DNA of 44,655 nt from a virus. Position numbers and translations under genes: made by a program. The notes beneath the pieces were generated by a model that saw nothing but the letters and a program-made list of their open reading frames with translations, was not told the DNA's origin and ran no database searches. Location of the stretch: positions 1 to 44,655 of IMG/VR virus record IMGVR_UViG_3300028840_004838, one strand, 5' to 3'. Positions 21,625 to 29,520 of this stretch are shown here, piece by piece. Numbering within the stretch: the first letter of the stretch is position 1; every line of letters starts with the position of its first letter.

Positions 21625-23592
21625 ATGACGCAACAAATCGACCTATTGGAACTTTTACCTTGGTCTGAACCAAAACGATTTCATACCAAACGAGGATATC
21701 GTATTTTACGCAAAGCTAAACCTGATAAACGTTTTTGGGATGTATGGAATCAAAACAAATTTCAAATGAAAAAAGCAGGAATCACACCACATAAAGACGA
21801 AAACGGTGCATGGGAAATACAATGGTGGAAACCCGACCAACGTATTGAACAAACAAAGCTTGAATCAAAACGCGTTTCGGCTGATGTTGATATTCCTAAA
21901 CCTGATGGTCTTGAATATTTACCATTTCAAAAAGCGGGTATTGATTTTGCACAAAAACATCATTCTGTTTTATTTGCTGATGAAATGGGATTAGGAAAAA
22001 CAATTCAAGCAATCGGTACCTTAAACACGATGGATTCATTCGAGCATGTTCTTATTATCGTTCCAAAACGATTAAAAATCAATTGGCATAAAGAAATCAC
22101 CAAATGGCTTATACATGACGATGTATCAATTGCCGTTATCAAAAATGGTAACGAGTGGCAGGACGCAAACATCATCATTATTAATTATGATATTTTATCA
22201 AAACACAAACACAATTTACACGCGATTGATTGGGATGTTGTCATTATTGATGAAGCACATTATTTGAAAAATCCAAAAGCAAAACGCACACAGGTCGTTT
22301 TTGGTAATGATAAAGACAAACACCCGATACGTGCCACGCGAAAAATGCTCCTTACAGGAACGCCTATATTAAATCGTCCTGTTGAAGGTTTTCCTTTATT
22401 CAATTTTCTTGACCCGTATCAATTCAAAAACTTTTTCCGATACGCTGAAAAATATTGCAACGCGTATAAGGATACTTGGGGATGGAATTTTTCAGGTGCA
22501 TCAAACACCGAACAATTACAGGATAAACTTCGAAGTCTTTTTATGATACGCCGACTCAAATTGGATGTTCTTTCTGAACTACCACCAAAACGCCGTCAAA
22601 TCATCGAAATACCTGCAAACGGCAACGCAAAAATTATTGCTGAAGAAAACGCCGTTGCATCAAAATTCGAAGCGAAACGCGATGAATTGAAATTACTCGC
22701 CGAAGAGGCAAAAGACCTTGATAAGGATGAATATCGTAAAATCGTTTCTCAATTACGCGAAACAACACAGGCAATGTTCACCGAAATGTCTAAGGTTCGA
22801 CATCAAACTGCACTCGCAAAGGTTGATGATGTTTGCTCACACGTTGAAAATATGGTTGAGGAAGGCGTCAATAAAATCGTATTATTTGCACATCATCGTG
22901 ACGTTATCGAAAAAATACATGAACATTTCAAGGATAATTCTGTTATTCTATTCGGTGGTATGTCCGCTGAAGAAAGCGAAAAATCAATCACCGAATTTCA
23001 AAACAATGAAAACATCAATATATTCATTGGCAACATTCAAGCTGCCGGTGTAGGTATCACTTTAACAGCTGCTAATCACGTTGTATTTGCTGAACTCGAT
23101 TGGGTGCCTGCAAACATGTCACAAGCTGAAGACCGTTGTCACCGTATCGGACAAAAGGATTCCGTTCTCGTACAACACCTTGTCCTTGAAGATTCATTCG
23201 ATGCTCGAATGGCACAATCAATCGTTGAAAAACAAAACATCATTGATGGTGTACTCGACAACGAAATCGATATGAAAAAACCAAACGAAATCAAAAAAAT
23301 CCAAATACCACAAACGGTAACGCTTGATGAATCAAAAACCAAACAATCAAAAGGATATACTGAAGAATCAAAACAAAAAATGATTGAAGGACTTCGTATC
23401 ATCGCTGGGATGTGTGACGGTGCAAATACAAAGGATTTCCAAGGATTCAATAAATTCGATTCACCAATTGGTAAATCAATGGCATCACAAGATTTTCTTT
23501 CTGAAAAACAAGCGAAAATTGCTCATAAAATGTTAATAAAATACAACCGTCAATTACCTGATGGTTTCTTGGAGGGGATTAAAAAATGTTAA
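21625..23592 (+). CDS. SNF2-family helicase/translocase (SMARCAL1-like)
   Basis: 655 residues. Motif I DEMGLGKT at 119-126, motif II DEAH in VVIIDEAHYLKNP, motif III LLTGTPI, motif V AAGVGITLTAANHV, motif VI QAEDRCHRIGQ. This is a complete SNF2 ATPase of the SMARCAL1/RapA-like class that remodels protein-DNA or forked DNA. The N-terminus has QIDLLELL (residues 4-11), which fits PIP spacing without aromatics. A separate HARP-like protein is encoded at 26702. Own promoter at 21570. Confidence 0.9.
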   Translation: MTQQIDLLELLPWSEPKRFHTKRGYRILRKAKPDKRFWDVWNQNKFQMKKAGITPHKDENGAWEIQWWKPDQRIEQTKLESKRVSADVDIPKPDGLEYLPFQKAGIDFAQKHHSVLFADEMGLGKTIQAIGTLNTMDSFEHVLIIVPKRLKINWHKEITKWLIHDDVSIAVIKNGNEWQDANIIIINYDILSKHKHNLHAIDWDVVIIDEAHYLKNPKAKRTQVVFGNDKDKHPIRATRKMLLTGTPILNRPVEGFPLFNFLDPYQFKNFFRYAEKYCNAYKDTWGWNFSGASNTEQLQDKLRSLFMIRRLKLDVLSELPPKRRQIIEIPANGNAKIIAEENAVASKFEAKRDELKLLAEEAKDLDKDEYRKIVSQLRETTQAMFTEMSKVRHQTALAKVDDVCSHVENMVEEGVNKIVLFAHHRDVIEKIHEHFKDNSVILFGGMSAEESEKSITEFQNNENINIFIGNIQAAGVGITLTAANHVVFAELDWVPANMSQAEDRCHRIGQKDSVLVQHLVLEDSFDARMAQSIVEKQNIIDGVLDNEIDMKKPNEIKKIQIPQTVTLDESKTKQSKGYTEESKQKMIEGLRIIAGMCDGANTKDFQGFNKFDSPIGKSMASQDFLSEKQAKIAHKMLIKYNRQLPDGFLEGIKKC

Positions 23593-24053
23593 AATTCACG
23601 AAAAGAGGATTATTAGATATCACACCCGCTGGTGATGGTTATTGGATAATAAATCGTATTGACAAAGATTTCTTTTCCGTTAATATCGCTCATAAAGGGT
23701 ATTATAATAAATTATTATGGACATATGAAGCACATCATTTCAAAAATCAAACAAAACGTCAAATAACACAAATAAAAAAGAAATACCGATGTAAATTCAT
23801 TCATCTTCATTATAAAATCAAAAAAGTTTGGTATCATATCAAAAACCGATACCAAATTATGGTTCTTACACAGCATCAAAAAGACAAAATTCTACGGCTA
23901 CGTTTTGAAAGTCACAACGTTAAATCTATTCAAAAAGAAACTGGATTACCACATCACCAAATTATGGCTGTCCTTTATCATTACAGAGCAACTCGAAAGG
24001 GATTCATCAATATACTCATTCACGACTTAGAAATAAGAGCATTAAAACGTTAA
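23586..24053 (+). CDS. basic protein, possible HTH
   Basis: 155 residues, Lys/His/Tyr-rich. The C-terminal part KILRLRFESHNVKSIQKETG followed by HHQIMAVLYHYR has the shape of a helix-turn-helix. Overlaps the SNF2 gene by seven bases. Likely DNA-binding; family not recognised. Confidence 0.65.
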   Translation: MLKFTKRGLLDITPAGDGYWIINRIDKDFFSVNIAHKGYYNKLLWTYEAHHFKNQTKRQITQIKKKYRCKFIHLHYKIKKVWYHIKNRYQIMVLTQHQKDKILRLRFESHNVKSIQKETGLPHHQIMAVLYHYRATRKGFINILIHDLEIRALKR

Positions 24054-24109
24054 ATTTACAATAAAACATAGATTATTAAATTTAATAAATTATAAATTAC
24101 ATATTAGTT

Positions 24110-24490
24110 ATGATTATGATTAAGATTGATGACTATTGGGGAATGTCATTACGACAAGTTTTACAAACCATTGATTCTTATTTAGAAAAAACAGTTGCAG
24201 AACAAGAACGCCTTTGCGATATATATTATGAAAAAACAAAAAAAGGTTTTCGTATTAATACATTACATGACGGGTTTGACTTTCGTGGCGCTTTTCGTTA
24301 CAAGACTCGTATTGATATAGATATCATCGAAAAAGATACATTAAAAGTTACCATAAAAATGGAAAAAGACGGTTCTACTGCATCAAAATCGGATACTATT
24401 GATATAACAAGTAATAATCCGAACGTGCTTATTGATGAACTTGATAGTGTAATCTTTAATATGTCCAAAGATTTATTAGGAGAGTTGTAA
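24110..24490 (+). CDS. KIDDYW-tagged hypothetical protein
   Basis: 126 residues from ATG 24110 (MIMIKIDDYWGMSLRQ), or 124 from ATG 24116, which would exactly match the MIKIDDYWG form. The AT-rich gap before it contains TTAAATTTA (24076-24084), about 30 bases upstream, and no SD, so a leaderless transcript is likely. The body is alpha/beta (RIDIDIIEKDTLKVTIKMEK) and unlike the other tagged proteins. Confidence 0.75.
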   Translation: MIMIKIDDYWGMSLRQVLQTIDSYLEKTVAEQERLCDIYYEKTKKGFRINTLHDGFDFRGAFRYKTRIDIDIIEKDTLKVTIKMEKDGSTASKSDTIDITSNNPNVLIDELDSVIFNMSKDLLGEL

Positions 24491-24888
24491 TGATTAAAAT
24501 CGATGACTACTGGGGTGTAGTAAAACAACCTTCTCAACCTAAATTAACACAAGATGACTTAATTGATTTTTTCAAGAAAAGAAAGGGATGGAAAATCATG
24601 GACATTGAGGATGATAATCTCAATGAATATTATGGTATCTGTATTTACGCTAGATATCTTAATCGTTATGGTATAACTATCATAGCAGGAAAAAATTTTT
24701 ATTGTTCCCCAAAAAAAATTACCAATAAATATCACTCAGTTGAAGTTGGTTTTCATAAAAACATAAAAGATGACGGGAAATCTGAATGGACAAGAAAAAT
24801 CAAAAATAACGAACCAGTTGTAGGTTGGGTTGATGCACGAGAATTAGTAAAATATATTGAAAAACTAGAAAAAGCTGATATTCCTTGA
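24490..24888 (+). CDS. KIDDYW-tagged hypothetical protein
   Basis: 132 residues starting MIKIDDYWGVVKQPSQP; SD GGAGAG upstream and TAATG overlap. After the tag and a Pro/Gln linker there is a compact alpha/beta domain (DDLIDFFKKRKGWKIMDIED; GITIIAGKNFYCSPKKI). Second member of a local pair, about 21 kb from the first cluster of tagged genes. Confidence 0.8.
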   Translation: MIKIDDYWGVVKQPSQPKLTQDDLIDFFKKRKGWKIMDIEDDNLNEYYGICIYARYLNRYGITIIAGKNFYCSPKKITNKYHSVEVGFHKNIKDDGKSEWTRKIKNNEPVVGWVDARELVKYIEKLEKADIP

Positions 24889-25037
24889 AACAAAAAACCT
24901 GTCCGTTATGTGGCGCCGCTTTGAAATTTTCGCATTATAAATTTGAACATACAGGTTTGATTTTTGGTGATTCAAAAAAGGTGTATCGTTGTCCTAATTG
25001 TGATTTTGTCGGTGTGTTTCATCCAATAAAAAACTAA
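24885..25037 (+). CDS. zinc-ribbon microprotein (TTG start)
   Basis: TTG at 24885 overlaps the previous stop (TTGA). 50 residues: CPLCG near residue 6 and CPNC near 37, a textbook zinc ribbon. No extra domain. Confidence 0.7.
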   Translation: MKQKTCPLCGAALKFSHYKFEHTGLIFGDSKKVYRCPNCDFVGVFHPIKN

Positions 25038-25138
25038 TAACAATTGTTACGTTTTTTTACATTAAATAGTTTTTCATAAACGTTTAAAAAAGATTTATCA
25101 TTATAACATTTAACGCGTTGAAGGATGGAATAAAAATG

Positions 25139-25186
25139 CCGGGGGAGGTTGCAAACCCAGAAAAGGACAGGAAACCATCCTCCCGG
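25139..25186 (+). ncRNA. GC-rich hairpin, candidate ncRNA
   Basis: A GC-rich island in a very AT-rich gap (25038-25232). CCGGGGGAGG (25139-25148) pairs with CCTCCCGG (25179-25186), leaving a two-G bulge; the loop contains GGTTGCAAACC. AT-rich TATA-like sequence (GTTTAAAAAAG near 25082) lies upstream, and a separate TATA serves the next gene. Such GC islands in AT-rich archaeal DNA often mark structured RNA. Confidence 0.5.
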
Positions 25187-25200
25187 TCCCCTAATCATAA

Positions 25201-25209
25201 ATTATATAA
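25201..25209 (+). promoter_or_regulatory. TATA box of leaderless PIN gene
   Basis: ATTATATAA is centred about 28 bases before ATG 25233, with no SD between, indicating a leaderless transcript starting at or near the ATG. Confidence 0.65.
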
Positions 25210-25232
25210 CGAATAACAATAATCATCTTATT

Positions 25233-25754
25233 ATGCACCTGACTTGTCCGCAATGCAAACGATACGTTAAATTTAAAAAACGCCGGGGTGAACATGTTTG
25301 TAGTTGTGGATATGTTTTTGATGTATTCGAATTTTACGATAAATATTATTTAGTCGATTCAAATATCATTATTTATCATCGTGAACAAACGAAAAAAGCA
25401 AAAGCGTGTAAAACAACATTGAATCAAAAAGATATTGCCATTACTGATAAAGTATATGATGAAGTATCAAAAAAATTACCAGTACCTGATATCAAAATAT
25501 TTAAAACAGGTGAATTGAAAGAGGAAATAGCAACACTTTCAACAAACAGGATGAAACAGCCATCTGAAGTTGATTTATCATTAGTGCAAGTTGCCGTATT
25601 CAATCCTCAAATCATAGGTATCATTACATATGATTATGATTTCAAAAATATTGCCACTGCCGGTTTAGTAAACAAACGAAATATCAATGGACCGCAATTC
25701 TGGATAGGCAACGCACATGAATATTTATATCATAAAAGGATATGGAAAAAATGA
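25233..25754 (+). CDS. zinc-ribbon PIN-domain nuclease
   Basis: 173 residues. N-terminal ribbon CPQC ... CSC (residues 4-26), then a PIN-like fold: acidic residues in YLVDSNIIIY, VYDEVSK, EVDLSLVQVAVF and TYDYDFKN occupy the four expected positions. PIN proteins are Mg-dependent RNases (VapC-like toxins, Nob1). The ribbon at the N-terminus differs from Nob1, where it is C-terminal. No antitoxin gene is evident beside it. The start follows a TATA box. Confidence 0.75.
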   Translation: MHLTCPQCKRYVKFKKRRGEHVCSCGYVFDVFEFYDKYYLVDSNIIIYHREQTKKAKACKTTLNQKDIAITDKVYDEVSKKLPVPDIKIFKTGELKEEIATLSTNRMKQPSEVDLSLVQVAVFNPQIIGIITYDYDFKNIATAGLVNKRNINGPQFWIGNAHEYLYHKRIWKK

Positions 25755-25909
25755 GATGTCCATTCTGTCCAAAAGAATATCAAAGTTACAAACAACTGAA
25801 AAAACACATGCACAAAATACATAACGGTTCAATGTCAAAAGAAGATGTTGAATCGTTTAATAGAAAATTTGAACTCGGTGATTTTATAAAAAAAGAAAAG
25901 GAGGTGTAA
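25751..25909 (+). CDS. C2H2 zinc-finger microprotein
   Basis: 52 residues starting MRCPFCPKEYQSYKQLKKHM; Cys3, Cys6, His19 and His24 (C-x2-C-x12-H-x4-H) form a classical C2H2 finger, then an acidic/basic tail. ATGA overlap with the PIN gene. Probably DNA- or RNA-binding; single C2H2 fingers are common in archaeal viruses. Confidence 0.8.
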   Translation: MRCPFCPKEYQSYKQLKKHMHKIHNGSMSKEDVESFNRKFELGDFIKKEKEV

Positions 25910-25910
25910 T

Positions 25911-26030
25911 ATGTTTCCACGAAGAGGAAGAGGACGAAAAGACGGTTCTCAAAGCGGATGGAAAAACGGCGGAAGAGGTCGTAATCGAACTGATGAATGC
26001 CGACATCCAGAACGTAGAAGGCGGGATTAA
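25911..26030 (+). CDS. Arg/Gly-rich GGRGRNR microprotein
   Basis: 39 residues from ATG 25911 behind AGGAGGTGTAAT. Consists almost wholly of RRGRGRKDGSQSGWKNGG, then GRGRNRTDECRHPERRRRD. Paralogous to the C-terminal part of the 187-396 product. Function unknown; charge suggests nucleic-acid binding and the single Cys/His could bind metal. Confidence 0.7.
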   Translation: MFPRRGRGRKDGSQSGWKNGGRGRNRTDECRHPERRRRD

Positions 26031-26282
26031 TTGAACCCTAAAAAATATATCCAACAAGACCTGGATACCAAAAAACGACAAGAAATAGATTTCTTATTAT
26101 GGATAGGTGTAATTAGTACACTTCTTGTTGCAATTATGGTGTATATTATTATTGGCATACCAGGTCTTTTTCTTATAGGACTCATCACGTGGTATCTATT
26201 TTCTTTACTCGTTACTAATAATAATATTGCATTAAAACAAATCAAAGCAGAAAAGGAAAAGGAGAAAAATGAAAAAAATTAA
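26031..26282 (+). CDS. two-TM membrane protein (TTG start)
   Basis: TTG 26031 directly after the previous stop. 83 residues: polar N-terminus, hydrophobic segments FLLWIGVISTLLVAIMVYII and PGLFLIGLITWYLFSLLV, then a Lys/Glu tail KAEKEKEKNEKN. Typical of small viral membrane proteins; no family. Confidence 0.7.
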   Translation: MNPKKYIQQDLDTKKRQEIDFLLWIGVISTLLVAIMVYIIIGIPGLFLIGLITWYLFSLLVTNNNIALKQIKAEKEKEKNEKN

Positions 26283-26700
26283 CATCCTCATTATCATCCT
26301 CATTGTCATATTCCTTATATGGCTCGTTTATTTATCTTTCTTTTGGTTCATTGAAGTGCCAGGTGAAACGTTTATCATATCAGAGAACGAAATCTATTGG
26401 GACAAACTTGAAGATGTAGAAAACATCAATATTGATGTTAATGTTGAAGATGGCGGTACTATTGACGTTTTATTGATGACTCCTGAACAATACGGTGATT
26501 TCACCAATCATTTACAGTATCAAAACAAATGGGATGATTACAGTATCATTGAGGAAGCGAGTCGTTTTAACACAAAAACACATCAAACACGCGTTTCTTT
26601 GGAAAAAGGAAATTATTATATTGTAGTAGACAATTCGAAGACGATAGGTACAACACCTACTGGTGATATAACAGTTCATATAAAAGTGACGGCGGAATGA
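26269..26700 (+). CDS. membrane-anchored extracellular beta protein
   Basis: 143 residues with SD GGAGAAAA. One N-terminal membrane helix (INILIIILIVIFLIWLVYLS) and a beta-rich outside domain whose C-terminus (KGNYYIVVDNSKTIGTTPTG) resembles the pre-peptidase/bacterial C-terminal fold. No protease domain. May sit on the envelope surface. Confidence 0.75.
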   Translation: MKKINILIIILIVIFLIWLVYLSFFWFIEVPGETFIISENEIYWDKLEDVENINIDVNVEDGGTIDVLLMTPEQYGDFTNHLQYQNKWDDYSIIEEASRFNTKTHQTRVSLEKGNYYIVVDNSKTIGTTPTGDITVHIKVTAE

Positions 26701-26701
26701 T

Positions 26702-27064
26702 ATGCAATCACCGATAAAATTAACGAAAACACCAAGGAATTTAAAGGTAACCTTTCGTTATAACAAAGACATTGTGGATATCATGCGTGAAGAAAGCGGT
26801 ATTTGGCATAGTAAACAAAAAGCGTGGTTCTTTCCGTTAGGTTGTTATTCAGATATACGGGAGGCACTTGTAAAAAAAGGATACAACGTTGTTACTTTCA
26901 ACGAAACCGACCGACCACAACCTGCAAATGAATACAAATATTTACAAAAATTATTTGATGAAGATGATGATTTGGTTTCATTATGGGGAACCTGTAAAAA
27001 ATGCAAACATAAAAAATTTATCAATCGAGGATTCCTTTGTACAGAATGTTCATGTGAAAAGTGA
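26702..27064 (+). CDS. HARP-like domain with C-terminal zinc ribbon
   Basis: 120 residues. Residues 8-60 (KTPRNLKVTFRYNKDIVDIM; SKQKAWFFPLGCYSDIREAL) follow the HARP/SMARCAL1-associated pattern: a strand with F-x-Y-N, a helix, W-x(n)-K-x-W-x-FP, a helix. The C-terminus has CKKCKHKK ... CTECSC. HARP domains direct SNF2 enzymes to forked or annealed DNA. Here the domain is separate from the SNF2 helicase at 21625, and could be its partner. Confidence 0.6.
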   Translation: MQSPIKLTKTPRNLKVTFRYNKDIVDIMREESGIWHSKQKAWFFPLGCYSDIREALVKKGYNVVTFNETDRPQPANEYKYLQKLFDEDDDLVSLWGTCKKCKHKKFINRGFLCTECSCEK

Positions 27065-27068
27065 TATT

Positions 27069-27389
27069 ATGAAACAGTTAAATCGTGAGGAAGCAATTGC
27101 CCTTGCATCATCAGGAGAATGGAAAAACTGGACATATGAAAAACAAGCATATTTCCAACTCAACCAAAAACGTTGTTGTATGGATTTTTCAGCATTTAAA
27201 AAAGCAGTATCAAAAGTTCTACATCGACCAGTGTATACACATGAATTTGTTAATTCAAAACAACTCCTTGATGAGATGGAAGGAAAAATACCATCACCAA
27301 CACTTGAAGATATCATAGGTCAACTTGAAAAATATGGAAAAAAGATTATAGTGGTAACACATGAATCTGAAGGAACTGATTTGGAATAA
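27069..27389 (+). CDS. hypothetical protein
   Basis: Start at ATG 27069 with GTGAT as SD. 106 residues. Begins with a helical region containing REEAIALASSGEWKNWTYEK; the C-terminal strand KKIIVVTHESEG is polar. No family recognised. A longer in-frame extension to 26889 lies inside the HARP-like gene. Confidence 0.7.
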   Translation: MKQLNREEAIALASSGEWKNWTYEKQAYFQLNQKRCCMDFSAFKKAVSKVLHRPVYTHEFVNSKQLLDEMEGKIPSPTLEDIIGQLEKYGKKIIVVTHESEGTDLE

Positions 27390-27522
27390 TATTTGGGTAT
27401 GGCGTATCATATCCATTTGCTCAATCGCTATAATTATTGCTATCCTCATTATATTTTTTGATATGCTAGCCGATTATGATAAAATGTATAAAATACTTGA
27501 TGCTATGGGAATGATAACATGA
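27361..27522 (+). CDS. 53-residue single-TM microprotein
   Basis: ATG 27361 overlaps the preceding gene. After LKELIWNNIWVWR comes one membrane helix (IISICSIAIIIAILIIFF) and a short polar tail. No clear SD except inside the upstream gene. ATGA overlap downstream. Confidence 0.6.
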   Translation: MNLKELIWNNIWVWRIISICSIAIIIAILIIFFDMLADYDKMYKILDAMGMIT

Positions 27523-27632
27523 GTTTTTTAGCTTTCATATTAGTTTCAGATGAAATTGAGCAACTAACAAATTTTAACATGCTTCCTTGCATTATTACTG
27601 ATTTAGGATATCAAATTGAGGTGGAAGAATGA
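27519..27632 (+). CDS. 37-residue microprotein
   Basis: Coupled by ATGA to both neighbours (27519 and 27629). The sequence starts MSFLAFILVSDEIEQLTNF and carries GAGGTGGAAG near its end, serving as SD of the next gene. Function unknown; low information content. Confidence 0.5.
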   Translation: MSFLAFILVSDEIEQLTNFNMLPCIITDLGYQIEVEE

Positions 27633-27859
27633 TAAAAGTAATTATACCATTAGAATTAACAAAAACAACATCAAAATTAGATGATGTTGGAGAACGCGAA
27701 TGTGATATTTGCGAAAAAATTTGCAAATGTAAAGATGAAGAATGGTTTGATGGGGACCTTGGAACGAAAGGAATTAGCGTATGTGAAGCATGTATCTCAA
27801 AAATAAAAACACTCAAACATGATAGATGGCAAGACCTTGACCATATCGTGAGGGAGTAA
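27629..27859 (+). CDS. zinc-binding small protein
   Basis: 76 residues. CDICEKICKC at 25-34 and CEACISK near 52 give a four-or-more-Cys zinc site (treble-clef/DksA-like spacing is possible). SD GAGGTGGAAG. Unknown function. Confidence 0.7.
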   Translation: MIKVIIPLELTKTTSKLDDVGERECDICEKICKCKDEEWFDGDLGTKGISVCEACISKIKTLKHDRWQDLDHIVRE

Positions 27860-27860
27860 T

Positions 27861-28091
27861 TTGATTAATTATCTCAAAACTTTTATGTTTCTAACGCTAA
27901 TGACAATATCCGTACACAGCATCGGCGCTCTTATTTTATTCATATATGGAAAAGGACAATATGTTGGATTTGTAGCTTTACTTTTCGCTATTACATACAT
28001 GATAATGGGGCATTGTTATTGGAATGATGTATGTACCAAAGAAAAAATAAGGAAACAACGATTTCAAAGAAGACTTGATGATTTTGTATGA
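27861..28091 (+). CDS. two-TM small membrane protein (TTG start)
   Basis: TTG 27861 behind GAGGGAGTAAT. 76 residues: helices FMFLTLMTISVHSIGALILF and YVGFVALLFAITYMIMGHCY, then a basic cytoplasmic tail (KEKIRKQRFQRRLDDFV). Confidence 0.7.
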   Translation: MINYLKTFMFLTLMTISVHSIGALILFIYGKGQYVGFVALLFAITYMIMGHCYWNDVCTKEKIRKQRFQRRLDDFV

Positions 28092-28261
28092 TAACGAGAG
28101 CGCAAGTAGAAAAAATACCACAAGATATGAAAGTTGCATTATCAAAAATGGGTTTTAATTGTTGGTGTAATGATTGTCAGCACCTTTTTTGCTGTCCTAC
28201 AGATGGCGGTGGTGCCTGTCGTAATTGTGGTTCAAAAAATTGGATAGAATTAACGGTGTAA
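28088..28261 (+). CDS. Cys-rich zinc protein
   Basis: 57 residues overlapping the previous stop by ATGA. CWCNDC ... CC ... CRNCG provides six or more Cys in a ribbon-like arrangement. Helical N-terminus (QVEKIPQDMKVALSKMGF). Unknown function. Confidence 0.7.
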   Translation: MITRAQVEKIPQDMKVALSKMGFNCWCNDCQHLFCCPTDGGGACRNCGSKNWIELTV

Positions 28262-28263
28262 TA

Positions 28264-28401
28264 ATGGTTTGTATATTTCATAAATGGAAACAAAAATCAT
28301 GGAGCAGTGAAGGATTCATAGTAGAACAATGTGAGAAATGCGGTCTCATTCGACAAAAACCTCAAAAAATAACGAGGAAAAAACATGAAACAAAAAGTTG
28401 A
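28264..28401 (+). CDS. 45-residue zinc-binding microprotein
   Basis: Starts at ATG 28264, two bases after the previous stop. The product begins MVCIFHKWKQKSW and contains CEKCG, so Cys3/His6 plus Cys-x2-Cys may bind zinc. Basic C-terminus. Overlaps the Cdc48-N gene by 17 bases. Confidence 0.55.
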   Translation: MVCIFHKWKQKSWSSEGFIVEQCEKCGLIRQKPQKITRKKHETKS

Positions 28402-29023
28402 TATTGCTTTTAATATAGATATTTGTTATAATCGAGCACGTATTGATGTAGATACGAGAGAGAAACTCAATCTAAACGTTGGCGACATCATTGAAATAAC
28501 TGGTAATACTAAAACGGTTGCTGTTGTGTGGCGTTCTCATCCAAATGATGAAGGAAAAGGAATCATACGAATCGATGAATTCACTAGAGAAAATGCTGGT
28601 GCGTGTGTGGGTGATGAAGTCACAATAAAGAAAGCTACGACAAAAAAAGCAAAAGAAATAACGGTAGCTCCTCTACATAGTGTACAATTAGGTGAAGATA
28701 TTAACATATTATTAAACAGAAATCTTAGAAAAAGACCGGTAACCAAAGGTGATATAGTTATCATTCCAAATATTACATCATTGGGACAAATACTGCCTTT
28801 TCAAGTTATGGAAACAAAACCTACAGGAAACATCATTATTGAAGAAGAAACGGCAATTAAAACAGAAAAACCATTCATTAGAAAGAAAATAAAAGTAATA
28901 TCAACAGGCGGTCCGAAGAATCTTGAAAACGAACTAAACAAATACGTGCAGGAAGGATATATTATACATTACGAATCATTGAACGCAAGACCTAACCTGT
29001 ATACTATTATTGTTGAGAAATAA
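28385..29023 (+). CDS. stand-alone Cdc48/VAT N-domain protein
   Basis: 212 residues. Residues 15-95 match the double-psi barrel (Nn) of archaeal Cdc48/VAT: KLNLNVGDIIEITGNTKTVA, DEGKGIIRIDEFTRENAGA, VGDEVTIKK. Residues 100-165 match the Nc lobe: RKRPVTKGDIVIIP, LPFQVMETKPTGNIIIEE. The two AAA+ ATPase domains that normally follow are absent. Instead there is a 45-residue C-domain (KVISTGGPKNLENELNKYVQ then EGYIIHYESL) resembling DUF4177. Probably a decoy or adaptor that binds cofactors or substrates of the host unfoldase. Confidence 0.85.
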   Translation: MKQKVDIAFNIDICYNRARIDVDTREKLNLNVGDIIEITGNTKTVAVVWRSHPNDEGKGIIRIDEFTRENAGACVGDEVTIKKATTKKAKEITVAPLHSVQLGEDINILLNRNLRKRPVTKGDIVIIPNITSLGQILPFQVMETKPTGNIIIEEETAIKTEKPFIRKKIKVISTGGPKNLENELNKYVQEGYIIHYESLNARPNLYTIIVEK

Positions 29024-29025
29024 AT

Positions 29026-29520
29026 ATGAAAACGTTATCGTGGGACGATTATTACATGTCCCTTGTGTACTTATCAGCGATGAAAAGTAAAGACCGTTTT
29101 ACACATATCGGTGCTGTTATTGTTGGTCCTGATAGAGAAATTCGTAGTGTTGGTTACAACGGTTTACCGCGTAAAGTAAATGATAATGTTGAAGCGCGTG
29201 AAGAACGTCCAGAAAAATATTTTTGGTATGAACATGCTGAAAGGAATGCCATTTATAATGCAAATCTTATTGGTACAACATTGAAAGGATGCATCATGTA
29301 TACAAACGGTACACCATGCTCCGATTGCGGTCGTGCCGTTATTCAATCAGGAATCAAAGAAGTAGTTATCGATTTGAATTGGGAAAACGCGAAACATACA
29401 GGTTGGAGTGAAAGTTGCGATAGGACAAAAGAAATGTTCAAAGAAGCAAACGTCATATTACGTGGTATTGATTATAATGAATTGAAAATTGTAAAATACA
29501 GACGAGGAGAAATCATTTAA
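29026..29520 (+). CDS. deoxycytidylate (dCMP) deaminase
   Basis: 164 residues. HAERNAIYNA holds the zinc-binding His and catalytic Glu; TPCSDCGRAVI holds the two Cys ligands. FTHIGAVIVGPDREIRSVGY and NGLPRK are typical of phage and archaeal dCMP deaminases. It would make dUMP, the substrate of ThyX at 43794. Length is normal. Confidence 0.9.
   Translation: MKTLSWDDYYMSLVYLSAMKSKDRFTHIGAVIVGPDREIRSVGYNGLPRKVNDNVEAREERPEKYFWYEHAERNAIYNANLIGTTLKGCIMYTNGTPCSDCGRAVIQSGIKEVVIDLNWENAKHTGWSESCDRTKEMFKEANVILRGIDYNELKIVKYRRGEII

Noticed and set aside
25233-25909. PIN protein plus C2H2 microprotein as a toxin-antitoxin pair
   Set aside because: VapB-type antitoxins normally precede the toxin and are not C2H2 fingers; the coupling alone is too weak to claim a TA system.
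29026-29075. WDDYYM at the start of the dCMP deaminase as another clamp-docking tag
   Set aside because: This W-D-x-Y-F/Y-M segment is normal at the N-terminus of dCMP deaminases and has different spacing.
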